A model generated the notes under the pieces. That model was not told the DNA's origin. It worked only from the letters and a program-made list of their open reading frames with translations, and made no database searches. A DNA stretch of 64,000 nucleotides, taken from the NCBI GenBank assembly GCA_022606425.2, contig JAHDVF020000068.1:1488001-1552000 (forward strand). Reading direction: 5' to 3'. Every line of letters starts with the position of its first letter. Positions within the stretch are counted from its first letter, which is position 1. A program made the position numbers and the translations under genes. This stretch comes from Lepidostoma basale. Taxonomy: Eukaryota; Arthropoda; Insecta; Trichoptera; Lepidostomatidae. Shown here one piece after another: positions 31,240 to 41,404 of the stretch.

Positions 31240-31440
31240 TAAAGTCTCAATGTCTAAACTTTCACGGTGGGCTGGCCATGTAGAAATAATACCAGATTAC
31301 AGAACAGCGAAGATTATATGCAGATGGGAAAAGAGACAACATATTGACCAAGAAAAAGATGGGCGAACTGCATGTAAGATCTCTGTAGAAAACAAAAAAA
31401 CACCGTTTATTGGAGAAGGGTGGCCAGGAACAGGAGACAG
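31240..31440 (+). mobile_element. Possible RTE-like relic
   Basis: The frame gives LSRWAGHVEIIPDYRTAKII, CRWEKR and a WPGTGD end. RWAGHV followed by a basic stretch is typical for the RTE C-terminus. Weak but plausible. Confidence 0.4.
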
Positions 31441-32719
31441 TAGAGGACTGTTATGAAGGAGACCAAATCCCACTTATACGGATTATCCCACACGTATATA
31501 TTGTTCTTTTAATGGTTTAATCACGTGATCTGTATATATCGAAATCTGCCAGTATATAAATTAGCTGCAACTTTTTTGATAAAATTCAATCATAGCCCTA
31601 TCGAGTTTTGAGGGTCTAAATCGGAGTTAATGCATTTTCTAGATGTTCAAACATATTTCTTGAATTTCGATGTTTCACCTTACTTGATTCTATATTATAC
31701 TGTGTATAAATCTTAAACTTATTTTGTTCGGATGGGCGTGAAAATTGTTAAAGAATTATCTCTCCTATTTATTTTTTTGCCATTGTGGTGGAAAGTTTGG
31801 CGAGATTTGTGTCTTTTCCAAAGGTCTTAGGTGTTAAAGGTATAGTTACACCACGTATAGTGGATATTTCTTTCCCGGTTAAATTCTTCATTTTTGAATG
31901 CATGAAAATTAAATATTTTTTTCGCAAGAAAAATCGTTACCGTCAACATTAAATAGATGCAATTAAGCAAATATGAATCAATAAAAAATAATGATAATCA
32001 TATAAAGTATGCTTAACTTTCCTTTGTGTATTTCAAACATTCAGAAAAATTATATTTCAAACTCACCCAAAGTTTCCCCATTTTACACCACTTGGTGTAA
32101 TGGATCAAGGTCGCTAAAAATAGTGTATCGGAAAAATTGACCTTTAAGTGATTTATGATAGAATGCTTTGAGAAATCTATTTACAACTGTGGTAAATTGT
32201 GGCACTAATTTTATTTATTTTAAAGTGAAAATGTATTATTTATTTGCTCTAGTAATTGAATAAACACCTCCTCTAAAAGTTATAGCAGTGCTTTATCAAC
32301 GAAGCTTTTAGCTCAGCTTTAGCTTTTGGAGTATGAATATTTTTATGTCTAAATAATTAATTACTGATGCTGTGAATTATTATTATGACTGATACTAAGA
32401 ATTATTTATACTAGCAACGATATTTTTTTTTCAATTTTAATGATTTAAAGATACCTACGTATTTTTATATTGTATTACATTTTTTTAAAATAAAATTTGT
32501 TTTGGGAAACAAATGCTTAACTTATTTCACTATTTATTTTACGAGCTGACCGTTTATGTTTTTTTTTCAAATGATATACAATATTAAAGAAAAAGTATTG
32601 TGTGTTGTTTTAACAAGTTCTCCATATCAAGTTAATGTTGTTTTTTGAAATTTCATGGTAGAAGCTCATTGTAAATAATAAAAAACTATTTAAATTTTTT
32701 CCATATGAAGTATTTTCTA
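31441..32719. other. Longest stretch without a recognised element
   Basis: About 1.3 kb of AT-rich DNA. I find no frame above background, no inverted repeat of note and no match to the other repeats here. It may be old intergenic or intron sequence. Confidence 0.4.
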
Positions 32720-32920
32720 TGATGAATAGTTTATCCATTATCCTTATCCAAATGGCGTAATGGTTAGTTAGTATTTGATGGGTAAAAAATCTGTTTCATT
32801 ATTTCTTAACTTTAAGCGGTCTTACATGCTTAACAATCACTAGTTAAAAACATTGAAGAAGTCGTTGAAGTCAAAAACTAATTAGTTAGGGAAAATCTCC
32901 GCTGTAGATAGTTTTAAATT
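32720..32920 (+). repeat. RTE-A tail followed by the repeat of 24828-24980
   Basis: TATCCAAATGGCGTAATGGTTAGTTAG is an RTE-A 3' end. TATTTGATGGGTAAAAAATC then starts the shared block, which runs to TAGATAGTTTTAAATTTCC. The order and junction equal those at 24810-24980. Confidence 0.72.
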
Positions 32921-33025
32921 TCCACATCAAGTGTATAATATTAAGGAGAGCGTACGTTATTTTATTAATAGATTTGTTAAGATTCAAGTTGGTGCTTACT
33001 CAAATAATGTTTTGAGATACATGTT

Positions 33026-33245
33026 TGTATCTTCTTCTAATTTTTGTCCTGTCACACCTCCGTGGTGCATAGGGCCTCAAGGAACATTCTCCACCCGACT
33101 CTATCGCATGCCTGATGGCTAACATCATCCCAAGTGAAGCCTGCTACCTTAACATCGTCCTGCAGGCTTCTTCTTCAGGTGGCTCTAGGTCTGCCTTGTT
33201 TTCTCTTTCCCCCCATAGGGGACCAGTCTAGTGCACCCTGAGCGA
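33026..33245 (-). mobile_element. RTE-like C-terminal fragment
   Basis: The minus strand reads TGPLWGERKQGRPR, DDVKVAGFTWDDVSHQA, DRVGWRMFLEALCTTEV. This closely follows the GRPR..W...AQDR..WR block common to the C-terminus of RTE-type proteins. It is a family distinct from RTE-A. Confidence 0.7.
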
Positions 33246-33659
33246 TGCAGGCTGGTGTACATATTTGTATATATATGTTTGTTTACAGCAATTCAAAAAA
33301 GCTACAAGTATTAGTCAGACTATGTAGTGTGTAGTATTTTCAGTATCCATTCTAGAAAATGGTCAAGGATTCGCTGGGAAACCTGAATACATAATAATTA
33401 ACTCGTTCATCCGGAGCGCAGATCACTGAATGGGGAAGAGTTGAGAAAAAGTTTACTGTTTCACTTGATGTGGAATAAAATGGTCCAGGAGTTAAAAGAA
33501 AACGGAGATTGATGGTGCCACGGACTTGCTACTAACAAAACGTACAAAGTTTACCAGGAAAGGAGAGCATTAGGATGGGTACTGGGCTTCTCAATTTTTT
33601 TATTTGAAAAAAAAATAAAAAGAATTCCAAAGATTAAAAAAAATTGCATGAAAATGAAA
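33246..33659. other. No gene recognised
   Basis: No convincing frame. A patch at 33330-33590 is less AT-rich and could be an old retrotransposon relic, but I cannot support it. Confidence 0.3.
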
Positions 33660-33870
33660 TGTTAACTAACTAACCAACTAACCATCACGCCATCTCCCGG
33701 GAGGGGTAGGTAGATAAGATAGACCGCCATACCGTTCTTTCCTTATAAACCTCTCTTGCTTCCTCCACATTCAAACATGCACGTTCGTCAATTCGCGCTA
33801 CCTCATCAGCCAGCAACATAGGACAACTCCGCACCCTGCCCACTTGGACTCGGACCCCGCCAACAAACAA
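33660..33870 (-). mobile_element. RTE-A 3' fragment next to the full-length copy
   Basis: The tail TAACTAACTAACCAACTAACC is at the left. The minus frame 33685-33870 reads DERACLNVEEAREVYKERTV, WRSILSTYPSREMA, homologous to the last residues of the RTE-A protein. It lies head to head with the full-length element. Confidence 0.82.
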
Positions 33871-36800
33871 TCTATGTTGTATTTGTGTATTTGTGATGTG
33901 TTAGTCTTAAGTTTGGAACCCCAGTGCTAGTTTATATAAAATTGTATTTTTTAGTTTAATGTGTAATTATATAGAAAAGTAATGTCGTAGATAGTAAGTG
34001 TGTGCGGGAGATATGCCGACAGGTGTCGATGAGGTCCGCAACCCATCACGCCGCGTCTCCCGCGGAGGCGAACAGAGGAGAGTGGAATGCCGCATTGGAA
34101 CGTTAAATATTAGAGGGGGTATGAAGGAAAAGATGAATGAGATGTGTGTAGAGATAGAAAATAAGAAGTTAGATATTTTATGTGTGACTGAATGCATGAT
34201 GAAAGAGTGTGGATCCAAGGAGCATGCAGATAAGCTTGTTCTGTGGTCGGGAGTACCTAAAGACCACAGAGCATGTCAGGGCGTGGCGGCGGTGCTAGCT
34301 CCAAGGATGATAGAATGTATGAAAGGGTATGAATGTGTTAGTTCAAGACTCATGTGGATTCGCTTCAAGATCGGGTTAACGAGAGTATTCCTGTTAATTG
34401 GTTATGCTCCCGTCAACAACGAAAATGAGGCGGTTAAGGATGAGTTTTGGGATAAGGTGAGCGAGACATTGATGTGCAAGAAAGACAATGAAAAATTAAT
34501 AATTGCAGGTGATATGAATGGTTGGGTGGGAATTCGAAGGAGTGGATATGAGGATTGCCTGGGAAGGTTTGGTGATAGAAGAATAAATGACAATGGAAGG
34601 AGACTGCTTGGAGTATGCATGGAATGGAGTCTCTTTGTGTCGAACTCCTTTTTCGATCATAAGAGAATCCATCAATATACTTGGGAAAGAGGAAACGAAA
34701 GGTCTATTATAGATTACGTCATTGTAGACTCTAGATTGCGGGCGGATACTGTGGATACGAGGGTTTTCAGGGGAGCCGAAATGGAAACGGATCACTTTTT
34801 AGTGGTGGCAAAAGTGATCTTATTCCGGGGATGGCGAACCAGAAGAAGCAAAACAGTGGCCGCACCAACTCGAGTCAAAGTTGAAAAACTACAAAACAAT
34901 GACGTAAGAGATAATTTCGTGAGAAAAGTGAACGAAAGATTGAGTGAGCGTGATGTAAGTGTGTTGAATGTTGACGATACCTGGGAGTATTTAAAGGGAA
35001 GTTTGTGTGAAGCAGCGAAAGAATCGTGTGGTGTATGTGTACAAGGAAGAAGAAAAGGGGATGCGTGGTGGAATAATGACGTAAAGAGTGCAGTTAAAGA
35101 GAAGAAGGATGCTTGGTTGAATATGCTTTCGATAAATAAGAATGACAAAGGTAAGTATGAAAGTGCAAAAAATTCGTATAAGGCATGCAAGAAGAGAGTG
35201 AAGTCGGTAGTGAAAGCGCGAAAAGAAAAGCTGAAGGAGGAAGAAGGGCTCAAAATGACAAACAACTTCCAGGACAATATAAAAATGTTTTGGAAGGAAG
35301 TGAAGAAAGCCCGAAATCCTCCTGAAAGCGGATGTGTGAAAGCAATTTTGGATAGTGAGGGAAGAATGTTAACGGAAAGTAAGATCGTACAAGAAAGATG
35401 GATGGAGTATTTTAAGGAAATGTATGGTGGTGATATAAGTGTTGACGAAAGCATTAGAACTGGTGTAATCGCGATTGGTATAAATGACAATACAGAAAAA
35501 ATAAGTATGAATGAGATTAAAAGATCTGTGAAAGCAATGAAAAGTGGAAAAGCTGTAGGGTATGACTGCATCGCTATAGAATTTATCAAAAACGGCGGCG
35601 AAGTAGTTTCCGCATGGATATGTAAACTGTTCAACCAATGCTTGGAGGAGGGATATACCCCACTCGACTGGAGGAGAGCAGTTATCTTGCCTCTGTACAA
35701 AGGAAAAGGATCCCATATGGATTGTGGAAACTACAGAGCTATTAGTATTTTGAGTGTTGTTGGTAAAATCTATGGCAGAATTTTTATAGAAAGAGTAAGA
35801 AAGACGACGAGTGATAGAGTTTGGGATGTGCAAGGCGCCTTTATGAATGGCAGAGGATGTATGGATCAAATTTTTGCACTTCGTACAGTGACAGAGAAGT
35901 TTCTGGCCAAAAACCGTAAACTCTTCTGTGCGTTTGTCGATTTGCAAAAAGCATATGATCGCGTAGATAGAGGTAAACTGTGGGAAATATTGTCGGAATA
36001 TGGAATAAACACAAAACTGATCACGGCAATTACATCGCTGTACACAGAAAGCACTGCTAGTGTCAGAGTAAATGGGGATCTTACAGCCTGGTTTGATATC
36101 AATAAAGGTGTCAAACAGGGGTGTGTAATGTCTCCATGGTTGTTTAATCTATATATGGACAAGTGTATGAAAGAGCTGAAAGGGTTGGAAGCAGGTGCAA
36201 AAATGGAAGGTGTGGCAGTAAGCTGTTTGTTGTATGCGGACGACGCTGTGCTACTTGCAGACAACGAGCACGAACTGCAAGCCCTGGTGTCTAGTATGTA
36301 TGAGGTATGCAAGCGATACGATTTGATGATGAATGTGAATAAGTCTAAGGTAATGATTTTCGAAAAAGAAGGAAGCATGACAGTCTGCAACATTAGTGTA
36401 AACGGTGAAAATCTGGAACAAGTGGATGAATTTGTTAATTTAGGAAGTATGTTTACAAAGGATGGGAGGGTGGAGAAGGATATTGAAAGAAGGGTTGGGG
36501 CAGGCAACAGAATAAATGGTGCACTTAAAGTTGTCATCGCAAACAAAAGCCTATCCAAAAAAGCCAAGATGGCAGTGCACAATGGTGTTCTTGTGCCGAC
36601 CCTTATGTATGGAAGTGAAGCATGGAACTGGCAAAAGAAGGATGAAAGTAGAATAAATGCAGTAGAAATGAGATCTCTCAGACGAATGTGTGGCAAATCT
36701 GTATTTGATAGAGTGACAAATGCAAGTATAAGAAGTGAATGTGGTGCGAATGAAAGTGTTATGAACAAAATAAGGAAAGGGTCATTAAGATGGTTTGGAC

Positions 36801-37078
36801 ACATGGAAAGAATGAGTGAAGACAGAATGGTAAAGAAGGTATATGTAAACGGCGTGAACGGAGCTAGAAATAGAGGAAGGCCGAGGAAAACGTGGCACGA
36901 TCAAATCAATCAAATATTGAATGTCGGACACGTGAGGAGTCGGAGAAATCGACGTGCGTGCATGACAAGATGTATGCATGTAGAGGAAGCGAGAGAAGTA
37001 TGTCAAGACAGAACAGTGTGGCGTTCCATTCTTTCTGCCTACCCCTCCGGGGAGACGGCGTGATGGTTAGTTAGTTTT
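33871..37078 (+). mobile_element. RTE-A retrotransposon, nearly full length
   Basis: A ~140 bp leader precedes a single long frame. The 3' UTR is almost absent: the stop codon lies in GGCGTGATGG, and the tail is GGTTAGTTAGTT. The exact 5' end cannot be fixed because a minus-strand RTE-A fragment abuts it. One long frame and a short tandem-repeat tail are typical of the RTE clade. Confidence 0.93.
34013..37063 (+). CDS. RTE-A endonuclease and reverse transcriptase polyprotein
   Basis: The protein has 1016 residues from ATG at 34013; the frame stays open 15 bases further upstream, but only from a GTG, so I prefer the ATG. The N-terminal ~270 residues form an APE-type endonuclease: TLN (N32), TE (E60), GDMNGW (D167, N169), the IIDYVIVD block and TDH (D260, H261). 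This would nick target DNA for target-primed reverse transcription. A basic linker with many lysines follows. The reverse transcriptase has AVGYDCIAIEF, FVDLQKAYDRVD (D643), GVKQGCVMSPWLF and YADD (741-744). The C-terminus has YGSEAW, LRWFGHMER, GRPRKTWHDQINQIL and RRNRRACM. All catalytic residues I can check are present. Residue 809 is N in EFVNLGSM, where the copies at 41409 and 43208 have Y. No ORF1 is seen, as usual for RTE. Confidence 0.95.
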   Translation: MPTGVDEVRNPSRRVSRGGEQRRVECRIGTLNIRGGMKEKMNEMCVEIENKKLDILCVTECMMKECGSKEHADKLVLWSGVPKDHRACQGVAAVLAPRMIECMKGYECVSSRLMWIRFKIGLTRVFLLIGYAPVNNENEAVKDEFWDKVSETLMCKKDNEKLIIAGDMNGWVGIRRSGYEDCLGRFGDRRINDNGRRLLGVCMEWSLFVSNSFFDHKRIHQYTWERGNERSIIDYVIVDSRLRADTVDTRVFRGAEMETDHFLVVAKVILFRGWRTRRSKTVAAPTRVKVEKLQNNDVRDNFVRKVNERLSERDVSVLNVDDTWEYLKGSLCEAAKESCGVCVQGRRKGDAWWNNDVKSAVKEKKDAWLNMLSINKNDKGKYESAKNSYKACKKRVKSVVKARKEKLKEEEGLKMTNNFQDNIKMFWKEVKKARNPPESGCVKAILDSEGRMLTESKIVQERWMEYFKEMYGGDISVDESIRTGVIAIGINDNTEKISMNEIKRSVKAMKSGKAVGYDCIAIEFIKNGGEVVSAWICKLFNQCLEEGYTPLDWRRAVILPLYKGKGSHMDCGNYRAISILSVVGKIYGRIFIERVRKTTSDRVWDVQGAFMNGRGCMDQIFALRTVTEKFLAKNRKLFCAFVDLQKAYDRVDRGKLWEILSEYGINTKLITAITSLYTESTASVRVNGDLTAWFDINKGVKQGCVMSPWLFNLYMDKCMKELKGLEAGAKMEGVAVSCLLYADDAVLLADNEHELQALVSSMYEVCKRYDLMMNVNKSKVMIFEKEGSMTVCNISVNGENLEQVDEFVNLGSMFTKDGRVEKDIERRVGAGNRINGALKVVIANKSLSKKAKMAVHNGVLVPTLMYGSEAWNWQKKDESRINAVEMRSLRRMCGKSVFDRVTNASIRSECGANESVMNKIRKGSLRWFGHMERMSEDRMVKKVYVNGVNGARNRGRPRKTWHDQINQILNVGHVRSRRNRRACMTRCMHVEEAREVCQDRTVWRSILSAYPSGETA

Positions 37079-37216
37079 TTTTTTAGTAATTTTATTGTTA
37101 TGATACGTAATATTATATTAATCATGTTTCGTATTATTATATTAATCAAATTTCCATAGTAGGAGTAAATAATTGATATTGTCATTTTAACAAAAAAATC
37201 TCTAATCGAAATTTAT

Positions 37217-37790
37217 CTTCTTCTTCTTCTTCTTCGATGGCCCTACAGCCCATATCGAGCCTTAGCCTCCAGTATTCTTCGCCTCCAACTCCTCCTGTCC
37301 TCCGCTTCGACCCTCCAATCTGACACTCTTAACAATCTTGTTCCATCTCTCCGAACTTCATCCTCCCATCGCAGCCTTGGTCGTCCAATTGGTCTTCTAC
37401 CGCCTGGGTGCCACTCCAGCAATTTTTTTGGGGTTCGCGATGACGGCATCCTCTGCACGTGACCGGCCCATCTCAGTCTATTCAGTCTGACCTGTGTGGA
37501 GAGACTGGGAGCTTTGTAAATATTGTACAGCTCGTCATTATGCCGCACTCTCCAGCCTTCACCGTCATTCACAGGCCCCAGAATTCTGCGCAGCACCCTT
37601 CTCTCAAAAGTATCCAGTCGCTCTGCAGATTTTGCTGTCATTGTCCACGCCTCACACCCATAGGTCACTACTGTTCGGATGATTGTTTTATACAGGGTGA
37701 TTTTGGTTTTCCAGTGTACGTTTCTTGATTTGAGCGCTGGTAGTAGAGAGAAGAATGTTTTTTTTTAATTAGTAGTAGAGAGAAGAAGAA
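37217..37790 (-). pseudogene. RTE-like retrotransposon, 5'-truncated (GAA tail)
   Basis: The minus frame from about 37755 to 37243 is open: SLLPALKSRNVHWKTKITLY, KTIIRTVVTYGCEAWTMTAK, FERRVLRRILGPVNDGEGWR, RLRWAGHVQRMPSSRTPKKL and RRPIGRPRLRWEDEV. Only the part after the RT core remains. The tail is a GAA repeat at 37217-37236. Upstream, GTAGTAGAGAGAAGAA occurs twice (37737 and 37772). Related to 25832-26462, but a separate family. Confidence 0.87.
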
Positions 37791-38371
37791 GAAGAATACC
37801 GTTTTTTTTAGAACCGAAATTTATACCATCGCCATTTGAATATTAACCCCACAGTTTGAGCACCTTGCGTTGAATAAAAACAACAGTTGTAAGAGGAAAG
37901 TATTGACAAAATGGGCACTAAGAAAAAAGGGATCTGAGTAAATGTTCTCCTAAAGATTGATGTTCCGACTCCAACTTTACCGGGGCTATGTACGAATAAA
38001 GTTGCGTTAAGGGCGCATTTTACGGCTCATTTACATTTATATAAGCTGTGTAATATACATATATACATATGTTGAGTGGAGTCTATTGTATATTGTTCAT
38101 TTACATAATACCTTTTCAGAAGACGAGGTACAAAGTCTGCAAGCCAACAGGTAATTTTTCAATATCTTTTAGGGTACGGAATGTTTGATAGTGGTGTAGA
38201 AAACTTCGTTTTTAAGGCTTGTAAAATTAAACCGCCTTTTATGGAATAATAATTTAAATTAAATCCGATTAAAATCCAAGTATTAGAAATCCCATTTTAA
38301 TGTTTTAAGTAATGAACGTGTTTCTTTCTTGTTGTTGTTATTGTTCGTCTCCTATCGAAGGTTGGACAACA
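37791..38371. other. No gene recognised
   Basis: AT-rich; no supported frame or repeat. Confidence 0.35.
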
Positions 38372-39185
38372 TCACTGCTATTTCTACAAGATTCTTAATA
38401 ATGACAATTTCTAGATTCAAACAAACAACATGACAAACAAAACAATATATATGGTACGTTAATGGCGGTAGCCTTTCACATTGCGTTAATAAAAAGATCT
38501 TCTGCTTAATGCTTAAATCCAATCTTCATAGATGGCGCTAGTGTTTAGATTGAAACTAACATGTGAAGTTTGGTGTTTCATATTAGCATATATACAACTT
38601 CCAAAAAATTGTCAGACATGGTGTTTGTAAGAAGGGTAGAATGGGGAATGTCGTATTACATAAAGCGTGCGCTTAACCCAACCAATGACAGGTCATAAGT
38701 CCTGTAAACACCTCGATCACCATATTCTGTTTCCAATTTGCATCTTCGTCTTTATTGAGATACAATTAATCCTTCAATATATATGGCTTTTTCTTTAATA
38801 TTTAAACAAACAACATGACAAACAAAAAAAGCACGGCTATTTCTTAAAGATTCAATTACACAATATGACAAACAAAAAATAAACTGGGGTATTTCTTCAA
38901 AATATCAAACAGATAACATGAGAAAAGACATGGCGTTTTCTTTAAGATTCAAACTTAAATCTTAAATATTCAAACACACAGCATGAAAAACAAAAAAAAA
39001 ATAAGGCTTTTTCTTTGAAATTCAACCAAACAACGTGACAAAAAAATGTTATTTCAATAAGATTCAATCAAACAACATAAAATACAAAAAACATGCCAAT
39101 TTCTTTAAGATTCAAACAATCAACATATAAAAAGGGCTATTTCTTTTAGATTCAAATAAACAACATGGAAAACAAAAAAATTGCT
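38372..39185. repeat. ~45-50 bp minisatellite, split by a Q repeat
   Basis: The unit is roughly GGCTATTTCTTTAAGATTCA, AACAAACAACATGACAAACA, then A-rich. Two partial units lie before 38454 and about eight after 38775. Units vary in length and sequence, so the array is old. A Q copy with a 12 bp target duplication interrupts it. Confidence 0.85.
38455..38774 (-). mobile_element. Q repeat copy with 12 bp target duplication
   Basis: CAATATATATGG flanks it at 38443-38454 and 38775-38786. The minus strand starts GAAGGATTAATTGTATCTCA and contains the ACAGGACTTATGACCTGTCA core, GCGCACGCTTTATGTAAT-like sequence, and CTAGCGCCATCTATGAAG. It ends GGCTACCGCCATTAACG. 320 bp. Confidence 0.9.
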
Positions 39186-39214
39186 ATTTTTGAGTTTAAA
39201 AAAAAATTCTTGTT

Positions 39215-39345
39215 GTTATTTGGACTTTTTGCATTCAGAGATTCAGTTCTAATGGCTATTCCTCTTACAGTATTTGTTTTTTTTACGTGGGGACTAGATG
39301 TGTGGCCCGGAGTGCTCCTACGAAAGAGGGCGAGGGATGATTTAA
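39215..39345 (-). mobile_element. Jockey-like 3' end fragment
   Basis: GAGATTCAGTTCTAATGGCT, ATTCCTCTTACAG and TGTGTGGCCCGGAGTGCTCC align with the 3' part of the Jockey-like copy at 44640-45455 (AGCTCATGTGGCTATTCCTC and GTGTGGCCCGTAGTGTTCC). Confidence 0.65.
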
Positions 39346-39822
39346 AGTCTATTTAAAGTCCTACTTTTTTCTCAAAAAGATCTGCATCGAGGAAAGACCA
39401 GTTAAGGTTGGAATTGTAGAATATGATGAAATCAGTCTTAATATTTAGAAAATATATGTATTTTTGTGAGGGGTGAAAGAAACTTGTGGTATTCGAAATT
39501 AATAATGATGAATTCTATATGAGAATTTAAATCCGTATTGCATTGTATACGAGAATTTGGTATGAGATAAATTTGAAAAAACAAATTGCTACGCTTTTGT
39601 TTCTTATCATCATTTTAACTGACACACTTTATTTTAAGAACACCATGGATTAAAAACAGATCATTGATATTCAAAACACATTTCATTATATTATCTACAT
39701 GCAAATAGAATAACTGATAAAAATCAGTACACTGTATACTCGTAAATATTAATAACTTAGTTAATTCGTGGGTTCTTGAATCAGACATCTAGTTCCAGTC
39801 TCCATAATCAGGGTGATATTAA
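39346..39822. other. No gene recognised
   Basis: AT-rich; no supported frame or repeat. Confidence 0.35.
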
Positions 39823-40338
39823 TATAATAATAATAAATTGGATAATTTATAAAGCGCCATTTTTATGAATTACTCATCTCAAGGGCGCTGTAGAATATGC
39901 TCCGTTTTATCAACTAGATAATAATGATAATAATAATGATAAAAAAATATATAAACATATTTAGTATGAGGGCTGCACCTGACGAAGTCGATCAGCCCTT
40001 CCTGTCAGGAAATGATAATTTGAAAAGGTGCGTTTTGAGTCTCGATCTTAACTCTGATTGATTCTCAATGCACTTAAGGTCTGCTGGAAGACTGTTCCAG
40101 GCTGAAGGGCCGGCTACCGCGAAGGCTCGGTCGCCAAAGTTTGTGCTTGGACAGCGTTTTGGCACAGTCAATCTACCGATCGCAGATGACTTAGCTGATC
40201 GCAATGTAGACTGTCTAGCATTTAGGTTCTCGTTGATGCAGAGTTCAGATATATAAGCTGGAGCCATTCCATGCAACGCCTTATAGACCGTTCAGCAGAG
40301 CTTGTATTGTATCCTTTCTGGACATTTCAGCCAGTGTA
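39823..40338 (-). pseudogene. CR1/L2-like LINE C-terminus with a nonsense change
   Basis: The minus strand reads HWLKCPERIQYKLC, stop, TVYKALHGMAPAYISELCIN, NLNARQSTLRSAKSSAIGRL, PSTNFGDRAFAVAGPSAWNS and LKTHLFKLSFPDRKG. The stop is TGA where the 49276 copy has TGG (W). The 3' UTR has AAAGCGCCATTTTTATGAAT and GGGCGCTGTAGAA and ends in AATAATAATAAATTGG. Confidence 0.9.
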
Positions 40339-40339
40339 C

Positions 40340-40405
40340 CATAAGTATCCATTTCAATACCATAAGTATCCCTGACCATTTCAATACCATAAGTATCCCT
40401 GAATA
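40340..40405. repeat. Short tandem repeat
   Basis: ACCATAAGTATCC with a CATTTCAAT block occurs three times in ~65 bp at the 5' truncation point of the CR1/L2-like copy. Confidence 0.75.
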
Positions 40406-40709
40406 TACTACATTGCAAAGATTCCAAATTTACTCTGATAATCTTACTAGTACAAACTTACTTCAGTTGTGACAATGTTTATAACGTTTGAATAAATATA
40501 ACTAATATAACATCTGTCAAAACTGATCATATTTTTTAATATTTTAAATATCTTATATGTCTGCAACAAAGGCCGTCATATTTTTGACTGAAGGTCGTTT
40601 ATAATTATAATATTTTATAGTACCATATAAAATATTACCTGATGCAATTTAGAAAAAACGTGATATTTTTTTATTATCATATTGTATTATTGTATATGAT
40701 ATTTTGACG

Positions 40710-40970
40710 ATTTATTTGTGAATTAAAATACTGTTTTTTCCACTTTTGAGTTTATTTTTCTCGACATGATTCGAAAGCTAACACCTTTATCACCTGGAGA
40801 ACGATATAAAACGTATCAGTTTTATAATATTCTCCCGATGATGAAGATGTAAGCCTTCGAAACACGTCGAGTAAAATAAACTCAAAAGTGAAAAAAACAG
40901 TGTTCACAAAATTCACAAAAAAATCGTCATTATGGAACTCCACAGTGTTAACACCTTAAGTTTATCTAAA
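40710..40970. repeat. FB3 fold-back element
   Basis: The left arm is ATTTGTGAATTAAAATACTG, CCACTTTTGAGTTTATTTTT, CTCGACATGATTCG. The right arm is GTCGAGTAAAATAAACTCAA, AAACAGTGTTC...TCGTCATTATGGAACTCCAC. The centre carries a plus-strand hammerhead-like motif at 40830-40872 and an eroded one on the minus strand at 40758-40800. Confidence 0.85.
40830..40872 (+). ncRNA. Hammerhead-ribozyme-like motif (FB3)
   Basis: TTCTC, CCGATGA, extra T, GAAGA...GCCTTC hairpin, GAAA, ACACGT, C, GAG. Three stem I pairs remain. Stem III has lost its perfect palindrome (ACACGT for ACATGT). Likely inactive or weak, but the order of parts is kept. Confidence 0.35.
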
Positions 40971-41034
40971 ATTTATGATATTTGTATAAATTTGAATCTT
41001 TTTAACAAACACTTAGCAATACGTTAAAATTATT

Positions 41035-41395
41035 TAAATATATACAACATTATTATTTTTGTGGTTACGTGGAACATAAATTAAATTGACAATAATTATG
41101 CGCACCTTCTAAAAATAACATTATGTGTAAATTTTTATTTATTTTGTTATTTTATTTTATATCATTGTATTTTATATTATTTGATTTAGATTTATTTTGT
41201 GGATGTTGAACGATCGAAGTGTGCGCGGGAGATGCCTATTGGTGGCGATGAGGTTCGCAACCCATCACACCGCGTCTCCCGCGGGGCGAAAAGAGAAGGA
41301 TGGAGTGCCGCATCGATTAAAGTGTAACAGTCCATTCTTTCTGCCAACCTTTTCGGAGAGACGGCGTGATGGTTAGTTAGTTAGTTTGTTATTAT
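41035..41395 (+). mobile_element. RTE-A-mini copy, most complete
   Basis: ~360 bp. The leader has GTGGAACATAAATTAAATTG and GCGCACCTTCTAAAAATAAC, then TTTATTTTATATCATTGTAT. Then come GATCGAAGTGTGCGCGGGAG and codons reading MPIGGDEVRNPSHRVSRGAK, REGWSAAS, homologous to the RTE-A N-terminus. The 3' end follows directly: CAGTCCATTCTTTCTGCCAA to GATGGTTAGTTAGTTAG. It cannot encode any enzyme and would need RTE-A proteins in trans. Confidence 0.92.
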
Positions 41396-41404
41396 TTTAG
41401 AACG

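Noticed and set aside
34792..36804. Long minus-strand frames (192-312 codons) inside RTE-A
   Set aside because: Shadows of the RTE-A coding strand. They read serine-, phenylalanine- and threonine-rich with no domain, while the plus strand has all RTE motifs.
37737..37790. GTAGTAGAGAGAAGAA repeat as a target duplication
   Set aside because: Both copies lie on the same side of the RTE-like element, so they do not flank it; it is a local duplication.
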